The notes under the pieces: generated by a model
The model's database searches: none
The model's input: only the letters and a program-made list of their open reading frames with translations
What the model was told of the DNA's origin: nothing
Shown here: positions 6,862-13,597 of the stretch, piece after piece
Numbering within the stretch: position 1 is the stretch's first letter
Layout: each line of letters opens with the position of its first letter
Program-made: the position numbers and the translations under genes
From: Bermanella sp051277445
GTDB taxonomy: Bacteria > Pseudomonadota > Gammaproteobacteria > Pseudomonadales > Oceanobacteraceae
Direction of reading: 5' to 3'
Assembly (NCBI GenBank): GCA_051277445.1
Contig: JBNMQC010000048.1
Coordinates: 1 to 15,071 of the forward strand
Length of the DNA: 15,071 nt

Positions 6862-8109
6862 ATGATTCGTTCACTTATTCCTCTGGCGGCACTGCTGATT
6901 TCTGATGCATTTGTACTGCTTGGCCATGGCTTATTGCTCACGCTATTGCCAATGTCTGCTAGCCAGTTGGGATTTTCAGACTTCCAAGTGGGTTTAACCG
7001 GCTCAAGTTATTTTGTTGGGTTTGTGGTGGGTTGTTTAGCTACGCCATTTGTTTTGAAACGCGTGGGGCATATCCGAACATTTGCGGTGCTCGCGTCTGG
7101 TTATACCGTGATTATTTTAATGTTTGTTTGGAGTCAAAGTTTTATTGGCTGGATGCTGCTGCGTTTCATGATTGGCACCATGATAGCGGGAATTTACATG
7201 ATTATTGAGAGTTGGCTGAATGAGCGGGCAGACTCCAAGAATAGGGGCTCGGTTTTATCTTTTTATGCCATGATGAATTTGGCCATGATCACCCTTGCCC
7301 AGCAGCTATTAAACCTAGGAGATGTGGATGCTTTGCTACTTTTTGCCTTGGCCGGCATCTTTTTATCGCTATCAATTGTGCCTGTCTCACTTACATTGGC
7401 TCTTGCTCCGACCCCTATTAATAAAGTAAGTGTGGATTTTGCGAAGGTTTGGCGGCACTCCCATATCGGTATTATAGGTTCAATTTTTACAGGTCTTATT
7501 ACCGGTTCATTTTGGGCGCTGGCGCCTATTTATGCAAAAGATGGCGGCTTTACCACATTCCAGTTGGCTAACTTTATGTCGGCGGTCGTATTAGGCGGGG
7601 CTTTGCTCCAGGTGCCTTTAGGCCGTTTTTCAGATAAGTTTGATCGACGTTTAATTCTAACCTTCATTGCATTAGTAGGAGCGATTGTGTCGTTTGTGAT
7701 GTTTGCTGCGTCATTTCAAGACTTCTATGCCGGTACGCTTTCAACGGTATTAGCGTTTATGTGGGGAGCGGTGGGAATGACCATGTACGCCATTTGCTTA
7801 GCCCATGCGAACGATAATGCAGACAGTGCCGACTTTGTGGATATTGGTAGCGCCATGTTAATTACATATGGTCTTAGCTCGGCCATCGGTGCGCCCATTG
7901 CATCTTTATTTATGAACCTACTGGGTCATGAGTTTTTGTTTGTGTTTATGGGTGCAAGTTTCACCTTGTTCTGCTTGATATTAATCGCTCGTCGCAAATC
8001 CCATGTCTTGCCCGTGACGACAGATGATAACGAGGACTTCCAAGCGGTGGCAGGGATGACGACCCCTGAAGCGTATAACCTTGACCCTCGTGCGGAAGAC
8101 ACGCCCTAA
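6862..8109 (+). CDS. YcaD-like MFS transporter
   Basis: 415 residues with twelve predicted membrane helices in two halves (about 5-180 and 200-378) and a hydrophilic C-terminal tail of about 37 residues. The first half carries SSYFVGFVVGCLATPFVLKR (49-68) and the post-helix-4 stretch IYMIIESWLN with NRGSVLSFYAM, both typical of the YcaD-type MFS subfamily. The second half has the cytoplasmic-loop signature GRFSDKFDRR at 254-263 (motif A form). It is an inner-membrane secondary transporter whose substrate is unknown; YcaD itself is poorly characterised. The start at ATG 6862 has only a weak ribosome binding site (GGG about 7 bases upstream). The acidic tail (TTDDNEDF, DPRAEDTP) is unusual only in length. 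A bidirectional terminator follows. Confidence 0.87.
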   Translation: MIRSLIPLAALLISDAFVLLGHGLLLTLLPMSASQLGFSDFQVGLTGSSYFVGFVVGCLATPFVLKRVGHIRTFAVLASGYTVIILMFVWSQSFIGWMLLRFMIGTMIAGIYMIIESWLNERADSKNRGSVLSFYAMMNLAMITLAQQLLNLGDVDALLLFALAGIFLSLSIVPVSLTLALAPTPINKVSVDFAKVWRHSHIGIIGSIFTGLITGSFWALAPIYAKDGGFTTFQLANFMSAVVLGGALLQVPLGRFSDKFDRRLILTFIALVGAIVSFVMFAASFQDFYAGTLSTVLAFMWGAVGMTMYAICLAHANDNADSADFVDIGSAMLITYGLSSAIGAPIASLFMNLLGHEFLFVFMGASFTLFCLILIARRKSHVLPVTTDDNEDFQAVAGMTTPEAYNLDPRAEDTP

Positions 8110-8134
8110 GCGCTAATGTGTCTTTTTATAGGCG

Positions 8135-8170
8135 AAAAAAAACCTTGTATCGCTACAAGGTTTTTGTTTT
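8135..8170. terminator. Bidirectional terminator between the MFS gene and ychF
   Basis: A perfect 12-bp stem (8138-8149 with 8154-8165) of A-tract plus ACCTTGTA pairs with its complement around the 4-base loop TCGC. A tracts precede and T tracts follow, so it works for the plus-strand MFS gene (25 bases after its stop) and the minus-strand ychF (18 bases after its stop). Confidence 0.92.
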
Positions 8171-8187
8171 TCAGGCTTAGGTAACGC

Positions 8188-9282
8188 TTATACGTTAAAT
8201 AAGAAGTGCAAAATATCGCCATCTTTAACGATGTATTCTTTGCCTTCTACGCGTAACTTACCCGCTTGCTTACAGCCCGCTTCACCCTTGTATTCGATGA
8301 AATCATCGTATGACATGGTTTCAGCACGAATAAAACCTTTTTCGAAATCGGTGTGAATCGCCGCCGCCGCGCGAGGTGCGGTGCTGTTTTTCTTGATGGT
8401 CCAAGCACGTACTTCTTTTACGCCAGCCGTGAAGTAAGTTTGTAAGCCAAGTAATTCATAACCACCACGGATAACACGGTTCAGACCTGGCTCGCTTTGG
8501 CCCATTTCTTCAAGGAACATGGCCACGTCTTCTGGGTCATCTAGCTCAGAAATTTCTTGCTCGATTTTATTGCATACAGGGACTACAACGGCGTTTTCTT
8601 TGGCGGCGATCTCGTTAACGATGTCTAGGAACGGGTTATTTTCAAAGCCGTCTTCTGACACGTTAGCAATGTACATGGTTGGCTTCACTGTGATCATGTG
8701 AAATAAACGCACGCGCTTTTTTTCGTCGTCGTTTAGATCCATTGAGCGAATCGGCTGATCACTTTCTAAATGGGCGACCATTTTTTCCAATAAATTTTTA
8801 TCGGCTACGGCATCTTTGTCGCCGCTCTTAGCAGTACGCGTCACGCGCTGCAATTGCTTCTCGGCAGACTCAAGGTCAGCCAGGATTAATTCAAGGTTGA
8901 TGACATCAATGTCATCGGCAGGGTTGATACGGTTTTCAACGTGAATCACGTTCTCATCTTCGAAACAGCGCACAACGTGAGCGATGGCGTCCGTTTCGCG
9001 AATGTTGGCTAAAAACTGGTTACCCAAGCCTTCACCCTTGGATGCACCTTTCACCAGACCCGCAATATCCACAAACTCCATGGTGGTGGCGATGGTTTTT
9101 TGTGGGTTCACAATAGCCGCCAACGCATCTAGACGAGAGTCAGGCATGGCTACCACACCACTGTTTGGCTCAATGGTGCAAAACGGAAAGTTTTCTGCGC
9201 CAATACCAGATTTAGTCAGTGCGTTGAAAAGGGTAGATTTACCAACGTTTGGTAAACCGACAATGCCACATTTAAAACCCAT
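8188..9282 (-). CDS. ychF: Redox-regulated ribosome-associated ATPase YchF (Ola1/Obg family)
   Basis: 364 residues, the normal length. The P-loop is GLPNVGKST at 9-17, switch II is DIAG at 72-75 followed by LVKGASKGEGLG, and the G4 position reads NVSE (207-210). That NxxE in place of NKxD is the known basis of ATP rather than GTP preference in this subfamily. H114 (VIHVEN) matches the conserved catalytic His. A helical coiled segment lies at about 130-170, and the C-terminal TGS domain (about 278-364) ends in the family-typical HFLFNV. The protein binds ribosomes and is linked to translation and oxidative stress response. ATG with AGAGGT upstream. It follows pth by 51 bases, in which a small GCCTG/CAGGC hairpin (9302-9315) has no T tract, so read-through from pth is likely. 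Confidence 0.97.
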   Translation of the reverse strand: MGFKCGIVGLPNVGKSTLFNALTKSGIGAENFPFCTIEPNSGVVAMPDSRLDALAAIVNPQKTIATTMEFVDIAGLVKGASKGEGLGNQFLANIRETDAIAHVVRCFEDENVIHVENRINPADDIDVINLELILADLESAEKQLQRVTRTAKSGDKDAVADKNLLEKMVAHLESDQPIRSMDLNDDEKKRVRLFHMITVKPTMYIANVSEDGFENNPFLDIVNEIAAKENAVVVPVCNKIEQEISELDDPEDVAMFLEEMGQSEPGLNRVIRGGYELLGLQTYFTAGVKEVRAWTIKKNSTAPRAAAAIHTDFEKGFIRAETMSYDDFIEYKGEAGCKQAGKLRVEGKEYIVKDGDILHFLFNV

Positions 9283-9333
9283 GTTGTTTACCTCTATATG
9301 AGCCTGTCGTCAGGCATCTGGCTTTCGGTTAAG

Positions 9334-9921
9334 TTATGCTTTGATACTGTGCAAGCGATTCATTGCGCCAGCCCAATCACCTGTGACCAGACTGTCTATT
9401 TCAGAAGCAGCTGCGTCGATGATGGTTTCAATCTTTTTTAATTCGTCTTTATTGGGTTTGCCCAATACGTGGCCTGTGACTTTGTTTTTATCGCCTGGGT
9501 GTCCGATACCAATACGTAGACGATAGAAGTTTTTGTCGTTGGCCATTTTACTAATGATGTCGCGTAAACCGTTTTGCCCACCATGACCGCCACCTAATTT
9601 TAACTTGGCAGTACCCACAGGTAGATCCAGTTCATCGTGTAACACTAAAATTTCATTTACAGGAATTTTATAGAAGTTAGCGAGCGCTTGAACGGCTTGG
9701 CCACTTACATTCATGAAGGTAGTCGGGAAGAGTAAAAAGACTTCTTTGCCTTTGATTAAGGCTTTTCCACATAGGCCGTGGAATTTTTTTTCAGGTTTGA
9801 GTTGCACGCCATAATGACGTGCAATCTTGTTGAGTAACCATGCACCAGCGTTGTGACGCGTATTCTCATATTCCGGGCCGGGATTACCCAGGCCCACAAT
9901 CAGACGAATGTTATCCTTCAC
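9334..9921 (-). CDS. pth: Peptidyl-tRNA hydrolase
   Basis: 195 residues; it recycles tRNA by cleaving peptidyl-tRNA released from stalled ribosomes. Active-site residues are in place: N13 in GLGNPGPEY, catalytic H23 in TRHNAG, N71 in TFMNVSG, D96 in LHDELDLP, and N117 in GGHGGQNGLRD; GIGHP follows at 138-142. The start codon is GTG (the bases at 9919-9921 read CAC on the plus strand), 22 bases after the rplY stop, with TTAAGG as the likely ribosome binding site about 10 bases before it. No in-frame ATG near the N-terminus would preserve the conserved first strand (IRLIVGLGNPG). Co-transcription with rplY is very likely. Confidence 0.97.
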   Translation of the reverse strand: MKDNIRLIVGLGNPGPEYENTRHNAGAWLLNKIARHYGVQLKPEKKFHGLCGKALIKGKEVFLLFPTTFMNVSGQAVQALANFYKIPVNEILVLHDELDLPVGTAKLKLGGGHGGQNGLRDIISKMANDKNFYRLRIGIGHPGDKNKVTGHVLGKPNKDELKKIETIIDAAASEIDSLVTGDWAGAMNRLHSIKA

Positions 9922-9943
9922 GCTAGTGCCTTAACTTAATGGG

Positions 9944-10570
9944 TTACTCTGCAGCTGCTTCTTCAGATGCGTCGTCTTCAGTTGCTGCACCTTTAGGTAC
10001 ATCAATAGATACAACCGCTGAATCGTGATCAGCACCGTGAGTTAGCTCAAGGATTTCAACGCCTTCTGGCAATACAAGGTCAGAAAGGTGAAGCATAGTG
10101 CCCACTTCAGCGTCTTTTAGGTCAACTTCGATGAACTCAGGTAGTTTACCTGCTTCACAGATAACCACTACGTCAGAGATAGTGTGCTTAACTTTACCGC
10201 CTTGTAGCTTAACGCCTTTACAGTTTTCTTCGTTGATGAAGTGTAGAGGAATGTGCTGCTTGATTACGGTAGTTTTAGATACGCGTTGGAAGTCAACGTG
10301 TAGGATAACTGGCTTGTAAGCGTGACGTTGAACGTCTTTTACAAGTACAGTTTCAGCAGTACCAGCAACGTTTAATTTGATGATGTGGCTGAAAAAACCT
10401 TCATCTTCAAATGCTTTGTTAAGCTCTTTAAGTTCTAGAGTAACCTGAGTAGGTTCTTTCTCGCCACCGTAAACGATGCCAGGAGTTTTGCCCGCTTCGC
10501 GACGAAGGCGGCGGCTCGCACCCGTACCTTTCAATTCGCGAAGTTCAGCGTTCAATTCGTAATTAGCCAT
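9944..10570 (-). CDS. rplY: 50S ribosomal protein L25, general stress Ctc/TL5 type
   Basis: 208 residues, the long form. Residues about 1-95 are the 5S rRNA-binding L25 domain (ELRELKGTGASRRLRREAGKTPGIVYGG, given here as the region 9-36), and residues about 100-190 form the TL5/Ctc C-terminal beta domain (HIPLHFINEENCKGVKLQGG region at 126-145). The last 15 residues are an acidic, Ala-rich tail of the kind often seen in this form. The enterobacterial L25 is about 94 residues and lacks the second domain. ATG start with AAAGGG about 10 bases upstream. It is preceded by a 102-base leader after prs that holds two inverted repeats, and followed closely by pth. Confidence 0.96.
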   Translation of the reverse strand: MANYELNAELRELKGTGASRRLRREAGKTPGIVYGGEKEPTQVTLELKELNKAFEDEGFFSHIIKLNVAGTAETVLVKDVQRHAYKPVILHVDFQRVSKTTVIKQHIPLHFINEENCKGVKLQGGKVKHTISDVVVICEAGKLPEFIEVDLKDAEVGTMLHLSDLVLPEGVEILELTHGADHDSAVVSIDVPKGAATEDDASEEAAAE

Positions 10571-10596
10571 GGTTATTACCCTTTATAAATGAAATT

Positions 10597-10626
10597 AGCC
10601 CTAACCCCGCGACCAGAGTTAGAGCC
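10597..10626 (-). promoter_or_regulatory. Second stem in the rplY leader
   Basis: On the minus strand GGCTCTAAC faces GTTAGGGCT around a loop of 12 bases, giving a 9-bp stem if G-U pairs are allowed. It sits 27 bases upstream of the rplY start codon. It has no T tract, so it is not a standard terminator. It could be a leader structure or simply a chance pairing. Confidence 0.35.
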
Positions 10627-10630
10627 CATT

Positions 10631-10650
10631 GCTTAAAGTAAACTTTAAGC
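10631..10650 (-). promoter_or_regulatory. Perfect inverted repeat between prs and rplY
   Basis: GCTTAAAGT and ACTTTAAGC, 9-bp arms with a 2-base centre, 22 bases beyond the prs stop codon. As RNA it gives an 8-bp stem with a TAAA-type loop but no downstream T run, so termination would be weak. As DNA it has the size and symmetry of an operator. Either reading places a control point between prs and rplY-pth-ychF. Confidence 0.4.
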
Positions 10651-10672
10651 TCATCAAGTACCTTGTTTCGAA

Positions 10673-11617
10673 TTAACGGAACATCGCACTGATGGATTCT
10701 TCGTTGTTAACACGTCGGATCGACTCTGCTAACAGACCCGCTAAAGTCAGCTGACGAATTTTCGTGCTGGCTTTTGCTTCAGCAGTTAGCGGGATGGTGT
10801 CAGTAACAACCAACTCGTCTAACTGAGAGTTCTTGATATTCTCAAGCGCGGCGCCGGATAGTACAGGATGTGTACAGTAAGCGACAACCTTTTTCGCACC
10901 AAACTGCTTAAGTGCATCCGCTGCTTTACATAGGGTACCTGCGGTATCCACCATGTCATCAACCAGTACACATGTGCGGTCAGTTACATCACCAATAATG
11001 TGCATAACTTGGGCTTCGTTGGCTTGAGGGCGACGCTTATCAATAATGGCAAGGTCAGCATCGTTTAATTGCTTAGCAATTGCACGGGCACGTACTACGC
11101 CACCTACGTCAGGAGAGACAACCATAAGGTTGTCATAGTTTTGCTTCTCGATGTCATCTAATAAAATTGGTGAACCGTAGATGTTATCCATTGGGATATT
11201 AAAGAAGCCTTGAATTTGGTCTGCGTGAAGATCAACCGTTAATACGCGATCAACACCCGCAGTTTGCAGCATATCAGCGACTACTTTTGCAGAAATCGGC
11301 ACACGCGCAGAACGTACACGACGATCTTGACGAGCATAACCATAATAAGGAATAACAGCCGTAACACGACCTGCAGAAGAACGACGCAATGCATCGGCCA
11401 TTAACAACACTTCCATAAGGTTGTCATTGGTAGGAACACAGGTAGGCTGGATAATGAAAACGTCTTTACCGCGCACGTTTTCTTGGATATCAATGGTGAT
11501 TTCACCATCACTGAATTGCCCGCAAGTGGCCTCACCTAGGGGAAGGTCTAGACGCTCGACAATAAGACGCGCCAATTCCGGATTTGCGTTACCGGTAAAA
11601 ACCATTAACTTAGACAC
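10673..11617 (-). CDS. prs: Ribose-phosphate pyrophosphokinase (PRPP synthetase)
   Basis: 314 residues. It makes phosphoribosyl pyrophosphate from ribose 5-phosphate and ATP, feeding purine, pyrimidine, NAD, His and Trp synthesis. Class I features: FSDGE at 35-39, RRVRSARVPISAKVVAD beginning at residue 99, H131 in DLHADQIQGFF, the flexible catalytic loop IIDKRRPQAN (K194, R196), and the PRPP-binding VLVDDMVDTAGTL at 217-229. The C-terminus is the family-typical NEESISAMF followed by R. DTAGT in place of the enteric DTGGT is also the Pseudomonas form. The start codon is GTG (CAC at 11615-11617); the N-terminus MSKLMVFTGNANPELA aligns with Pseudomonas Prs, so this start is preferred over the internal ATG at codon 5. 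It lies downstream of tRNA-Gln and ispE on the same strand. Confidence 0.97.
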   Translation of the reverse strand: MSKLMVFTGNANPELARLIVERLDLPLGEATCGQFSDGEITIDIQENVRGKDVFIIQPTCVPTNDNLMEVLLMADALRRSSAGRVTAVIPYYGYARQDRRVRSARVPISAKVVADMLQTAGVDRVLTVDLHADQIQGFFNIPMDNIYGSPILLDDIEKQNYDNLMVVSPDVGGVVRARAIAKQLNDADLAIIDKRRPQANEAQVMHIIGDVTDRTCVLVDDMVDTAGTLCKAADALKQFGAKKVVAYCTHPVLSGAALENIKNSQLDELVVTDTIPLTAEAKASTKIRQLTLAGLLAESIRRVNNEESISAMFR

Positions 11618-11670
11618 GTCGGATACCCCATGTGCTAATTAGCTTGATCAATGATGGATTTTAAAAAAGA

Positions 11671-11745
11671 TGGCAGGGGTGGCAGGATTCGAACCTACGC
11701 ATGACGGGATCAAAACCCGTTGCCTTACCGCTTGGCTACACCCCT
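11671..11745 (-). tRNA. tRNA-Gln (anticodon UUG)
   Basis: A 75-base cloverleaf on the minus strand. The acceptor arm AGGGGTG pairs with CACCCCT, the discriminator is G, and CCA is encoded. The D arm contains AGCCAAGCGGTAAGGC, the anticodon stem ACGGG/CCCGT encloses the loop TTTTGAT with anticodon TTG, and the T arm contains GGTTCGAATCC. It lies 8 bases after the ispE stop codon and about 53 bases before prs, so it must be processed from a transcript shared with ispE, with prs probably downstream on the same RNA. The same ispE - tRNA-Gln - prs order is known in Pseudomonas. Confidence 0.97.
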
Positions 11746-11753
11746 AAATTGAC

Positions 11754-12605
11754 TCAGCTAATTAAAGCTTTTTGCAATGGCGATTGGTTAATGCCTTTCG
11801 CCACGAAAGCTTGTATGTCAGCTGGTAGCTTGGCTAGAACCGAGTTTGCTTTGTTCTCAGAATCGAGTTCTAAGAAGACGCAAGCGCCAGTGCCAGTCAT
11901 TCTAGCAGAGCCAAAATTCTTTAGCAAATTCAATGAGTTAGAAACTTCTTGGTAGAGTTTGCAAACCACTGATTCACAGTCATTTTGACCCTCGCCCCTG
12001 AGAGCGGCGCTCATTCTGCACGTTGGCGTGTCCCTTGTCAAACTTTTGTTTGAAAAAATCTTAGCGGTGTTTACATGGCAAGGCGGTACAACCACCAAGA
12101 ACCAATTCTCTTTTAAGTCTTCCATCGGTGTGAGTTGATCGCCAACGCCCTCTGCCCATGCCGCTTTACCGTGCACGAACACTGGAACATCAGCACCCAG
12201 CTGTAAGCCTAGTTCAGCTAATTCGGTTGTGCCTAGTTGGGTTTGCCATAAATGATTTAATCCAACCAATGTGGTGGCTGCGTTGGAGCTGCCGCCACCA
12301 AGGCCGCCGCCCATGGGTAGTATTTTATTCAATTTAATATCGACACCCTGGGTACAGCCGGTTTTATCTTGCAGAATTTTAGCCGCTTTATATATGAGAT
12401 TGTCCTCCAGTGGTACGCCTTCAATGCCTGGGGTGATGGTGATCTTGCCAGTCGGGTTGGTATTGAAGGTCAGCTCATCGCAGCGATCAATGAACTGGAA
12501 GATCGTTTGTAGTTCGTGGTACCCGTTGGAGCGCTGGCCGGTAATGTGCAGAAATAAATTTAATTTTGCTGGGCTGGGTAGGGTGAGCGAATTAGATAGA
12601 AGCAT
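11754..12605 (-). CDS. ispE: 4-diphosphocytidyl-2-C-methyl-D-erythritol kinase
   Basis: 283 residues from ATG 12605, the same length as the E. coli enzyme. A GHMP kinase that phosphorylates CDP-methylerythritol in the non-mevalonate isoprenoid pathway. Key features: K14 in LPSPAKLNLFLHITGQR, ATP-binding LPMGGGLGGGSSNAA beginning at residue 96, D139 in LGADVPVF, and C-terminal MTGTGACVF and FVAKGIN. The frame stays open to a TTG at 12635 (10 more residues), but homologous N-termini start just before PSPAKLN and neither start has a clear ribosome binding site, so the ATG is preferred. It is first in the ispE - tRNA-Gln - prs series. The lolB gene that normally adjoins it in gammaproteobacteria is absent on its 5' side. 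Confidence 0.96.
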   Translation of the reverse strand: MLLSNSLTLPSPAKLNLFLHITGQRSNGYHELQTIFQFIDRCDELTFNTNPTGKITITPGIEGVPLEDNLIYKAAKILQDKTGCTQGVDIKLNKILPMGGGLGGGSSNAATTLVGLNHLWQTQLGTTELAELGLQLGADVPVFVHGKAAWAEGVGDQLTPMEDLKENWFLVVVPPCHVNTAKIFSNKSLTRDTPTCRMSAALRGEGQNDCESVVCKLYQEVSNSLNLLKNFGSARMTGTGACVFLELDSENKANSVLAKLPADIQAFVAKGINQSPLQKALIS

Positions 12606-12888
12606 GATGACTTTTTGATTTGTGTGCGGGATCAATTGGAAGGCAGTGTATTTTAAACCCTATGGCTTGGCGAGGTTTTCTCCTTATAAAGCTTATATGT
12701 GTTTTTATATTGAGTAGCTATATAGATGAGATTGCTCTGAAAGGGCTTTGAATTACTTTTGGTGGCATGTTTTTCCTGGTGGGTCCTTTGTTTATTCGTG
12801 TTTTTATGGGGTTGATTTCAGCTTAATCTATCGTACTGTAACTAAATGCAGCCCTTGTTTAGCCTGTCTTTCCCCTGTTATTGAGTGT

Positions 12889-12903
12889 TTTTAGGGCCTA
12901 AAA
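12889..12903. promoter_or_regulatory. Palindrome upstream of the betI promoter, possible activator site
   Basis: TTTTAGG-G-CCTAAAA: perfect 7-bp arms with a one-base centre. The centre is 35 bases upstream of the predicted -35 box and about 70 bases upstream of the expected transcription start, a spacing common for activator sites. It does not resemble the BetI operator at 12965-12984. The bound protein, if any, is unknown. Confidence 0.4.
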
Positions 12904-12930
12904 CCGCTATGTGTGAAATTTTCTCAGGAC

Positions 12931-12959
12931 TTGATATGTAGACCTCTAAACTTTAGACT
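12931..12959 (+). promoter_or_regulatory. Sigma70-type promoter of betIBA
   Basis: TTGATA (12931-12936, five of six consensus bases) is followed after exactly 17 bases by TAGACT (12954-12959, four of six). Transcription would start near 12966, inside the predicted BetI operator, leaving a short leader before betI at 12992. Confidence 0.6.
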
Positions 12960-12964
12960 TGTTG

Positions 12965-12984
12965 TTAATTGAACGTTCAATCAA
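12965..12984. promoter_or_regulatory. Predicted BetI operator
   Basis: The 14-bp perfect palindrome ATTGAACGTTCAAT (12968-12981) extends to a 20-bp imperfect one with TT and AA at its ends. From memory this closely resembles the inverted repeat bound by BetI at the E. coli bet promoters. It covers the predicted transcription start and ends 7 bases before the betI ATG, so bound BetI should block initiation. Choline would relieve this. Confidence 0.75.
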
Positions 12985-12991
12985 AGAAGAT

Positions 12992-13597
12992 ATGCCGAAA
13001 ATAGGAATAGAGCCTGTGCGTAAGTTACAGCTAATAGAAGCTACGCTTAAATCCATAGAGGCCCATGGTTTTCAGGGAACCACCATCGTTACCATAAGCC
13101 GTTTAGCGGGTATGTCATCCGGTATTATTAGTCATTATTTTGGTGGTAAGCAGGGTGTCATTGAGGCGGCAGTGCGTCATTTGCTGGATCAATTAAAGCA
13201 GGGTTTGCTTACTCGAATCGAACAGGCGGGAAGCCCAAGTCCTCTGGAGCGCTTGATGATGGTGGTCGAAACGAATTTTTCTGGATTTCAGCGCTCATCC
13301 CCTGTGACCATGGCGTGGTTATCATTTTGGGGGCAGGCGACTCATGACCCTGGGCTAGCAAGACTTCAGGCGGTGAACAGTAAACGTCTTGAAAGTAACT
13401 TGCGATTTTCGTTTCGCCAGCTCATTGGTGATGCACAAAAAGCGGCAGAAGCCGCGCGCATGACCGCCGCTATGATCGATGGTATGTGGTTACGCAGCAC
13501 ATTGAGTGCGCAGCAAGAGCAAAGCTTCAAAGATTCTGAACGTCTATGTAAAGAATTTATCCACTTGCAGATCGATCGCTTTGGGAGCCAAGTATGA
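12992..13597 (+). CDS. betI: TetR-family transcriptional repressor of choline-to-betaine genes
   Basis: 201 residues from ATG 12992, beginning MPKIGIEPVRKLQLIEATL, which matches known BetI N-termini (MPKLGMQ in E. coli). The helix-turn-helix lies at about 26-52: TTIVTISRLAGMSSGIISHYF, split here as the recognition part SSGIISHYF. The C-terminal ligand-binding domain contains FWGQATHDPGLARLQ and MIDGMWLRSTLS, the conserved BetI pattern. The frame is open back to a TTG at 12959, but that extension would run through the promoter and operator, so it is rejected. The ribosome binding site is weak (AAAGAAG at 12983-12989). The stop overlaps the betB start by 4 bases (ATGA), so translation is coupled. 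It is expected to repress its own operon until choline binds. Confidence 0.95.
   Translation: MPKIGIEPVRKLQLIEATLKSIEAHGFQGTTIVTISRLAGMSSGIISHYFGGKQGVIEAAVRHLLDQLKQGLLTRIEQAGSPSPLERLMMVVETNFSGFQRSSPVTMAWLSFWGQATHDPGLARLQAVNSKRLESNLRFSFRQLIGDAQKAAEAARMTAAMIDGMWLRSTLSAQQEQSFKDSERLCKEFIHLQIDRFGSQV

Larger units (their letters stand above)
12606..12991. other. Divergent control region between ispE and betI, no credible gene
   Basis: An AT-rich stretch of 386 bases. On its right side it holds the betI promoter and operator (listed separately) and the palindrome at 12889-12903. On its left side it must contain the ispE promoter, which I cannot place with confidence: several TATA-like blocks occur between 12685 and 12725. 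A 29-codon frame at 12662 has no ribosome binding site and is not supported. No trace of lolB or hemA coding sequence is seen. Confidence 0.7.

Noticed and set aside
9302..9315. GCCTG-TCGT-CAGGC hairpin between pth and ychF.
   Set aside because: Only a 5-bp stem with no T tract; too weak to call a terminator or attenuator.
11634..11643. Palindrome GCTAATTAGC between tRNA-Gln and prs.
   Set aside because: Ten bases of AT-rich symmetry are expected by chance, and there is no second site or T tract to give it a role.
12606..12635. A 10-codon N-terminal extension of ispE from a TTG.
   Set aside because: IspE proteins start just before the PSPAKLN motif; the ATG at 12605 gives the normal 283-residue length.
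12662..12751. A 29-codon plus-strand frame with a hydrophobic stretch between ispE and betI.
   Set aside because: There is no ribosome binding site and no family resemblance; the AT-rich control region explains it.
12959..12991. An 11-codon N-terminal extension of betI from a TTG.
   Set aside because: It overlaps the -10 box and the operator, and known BetI proteins start with MPK, which fits the ATG at 12992.
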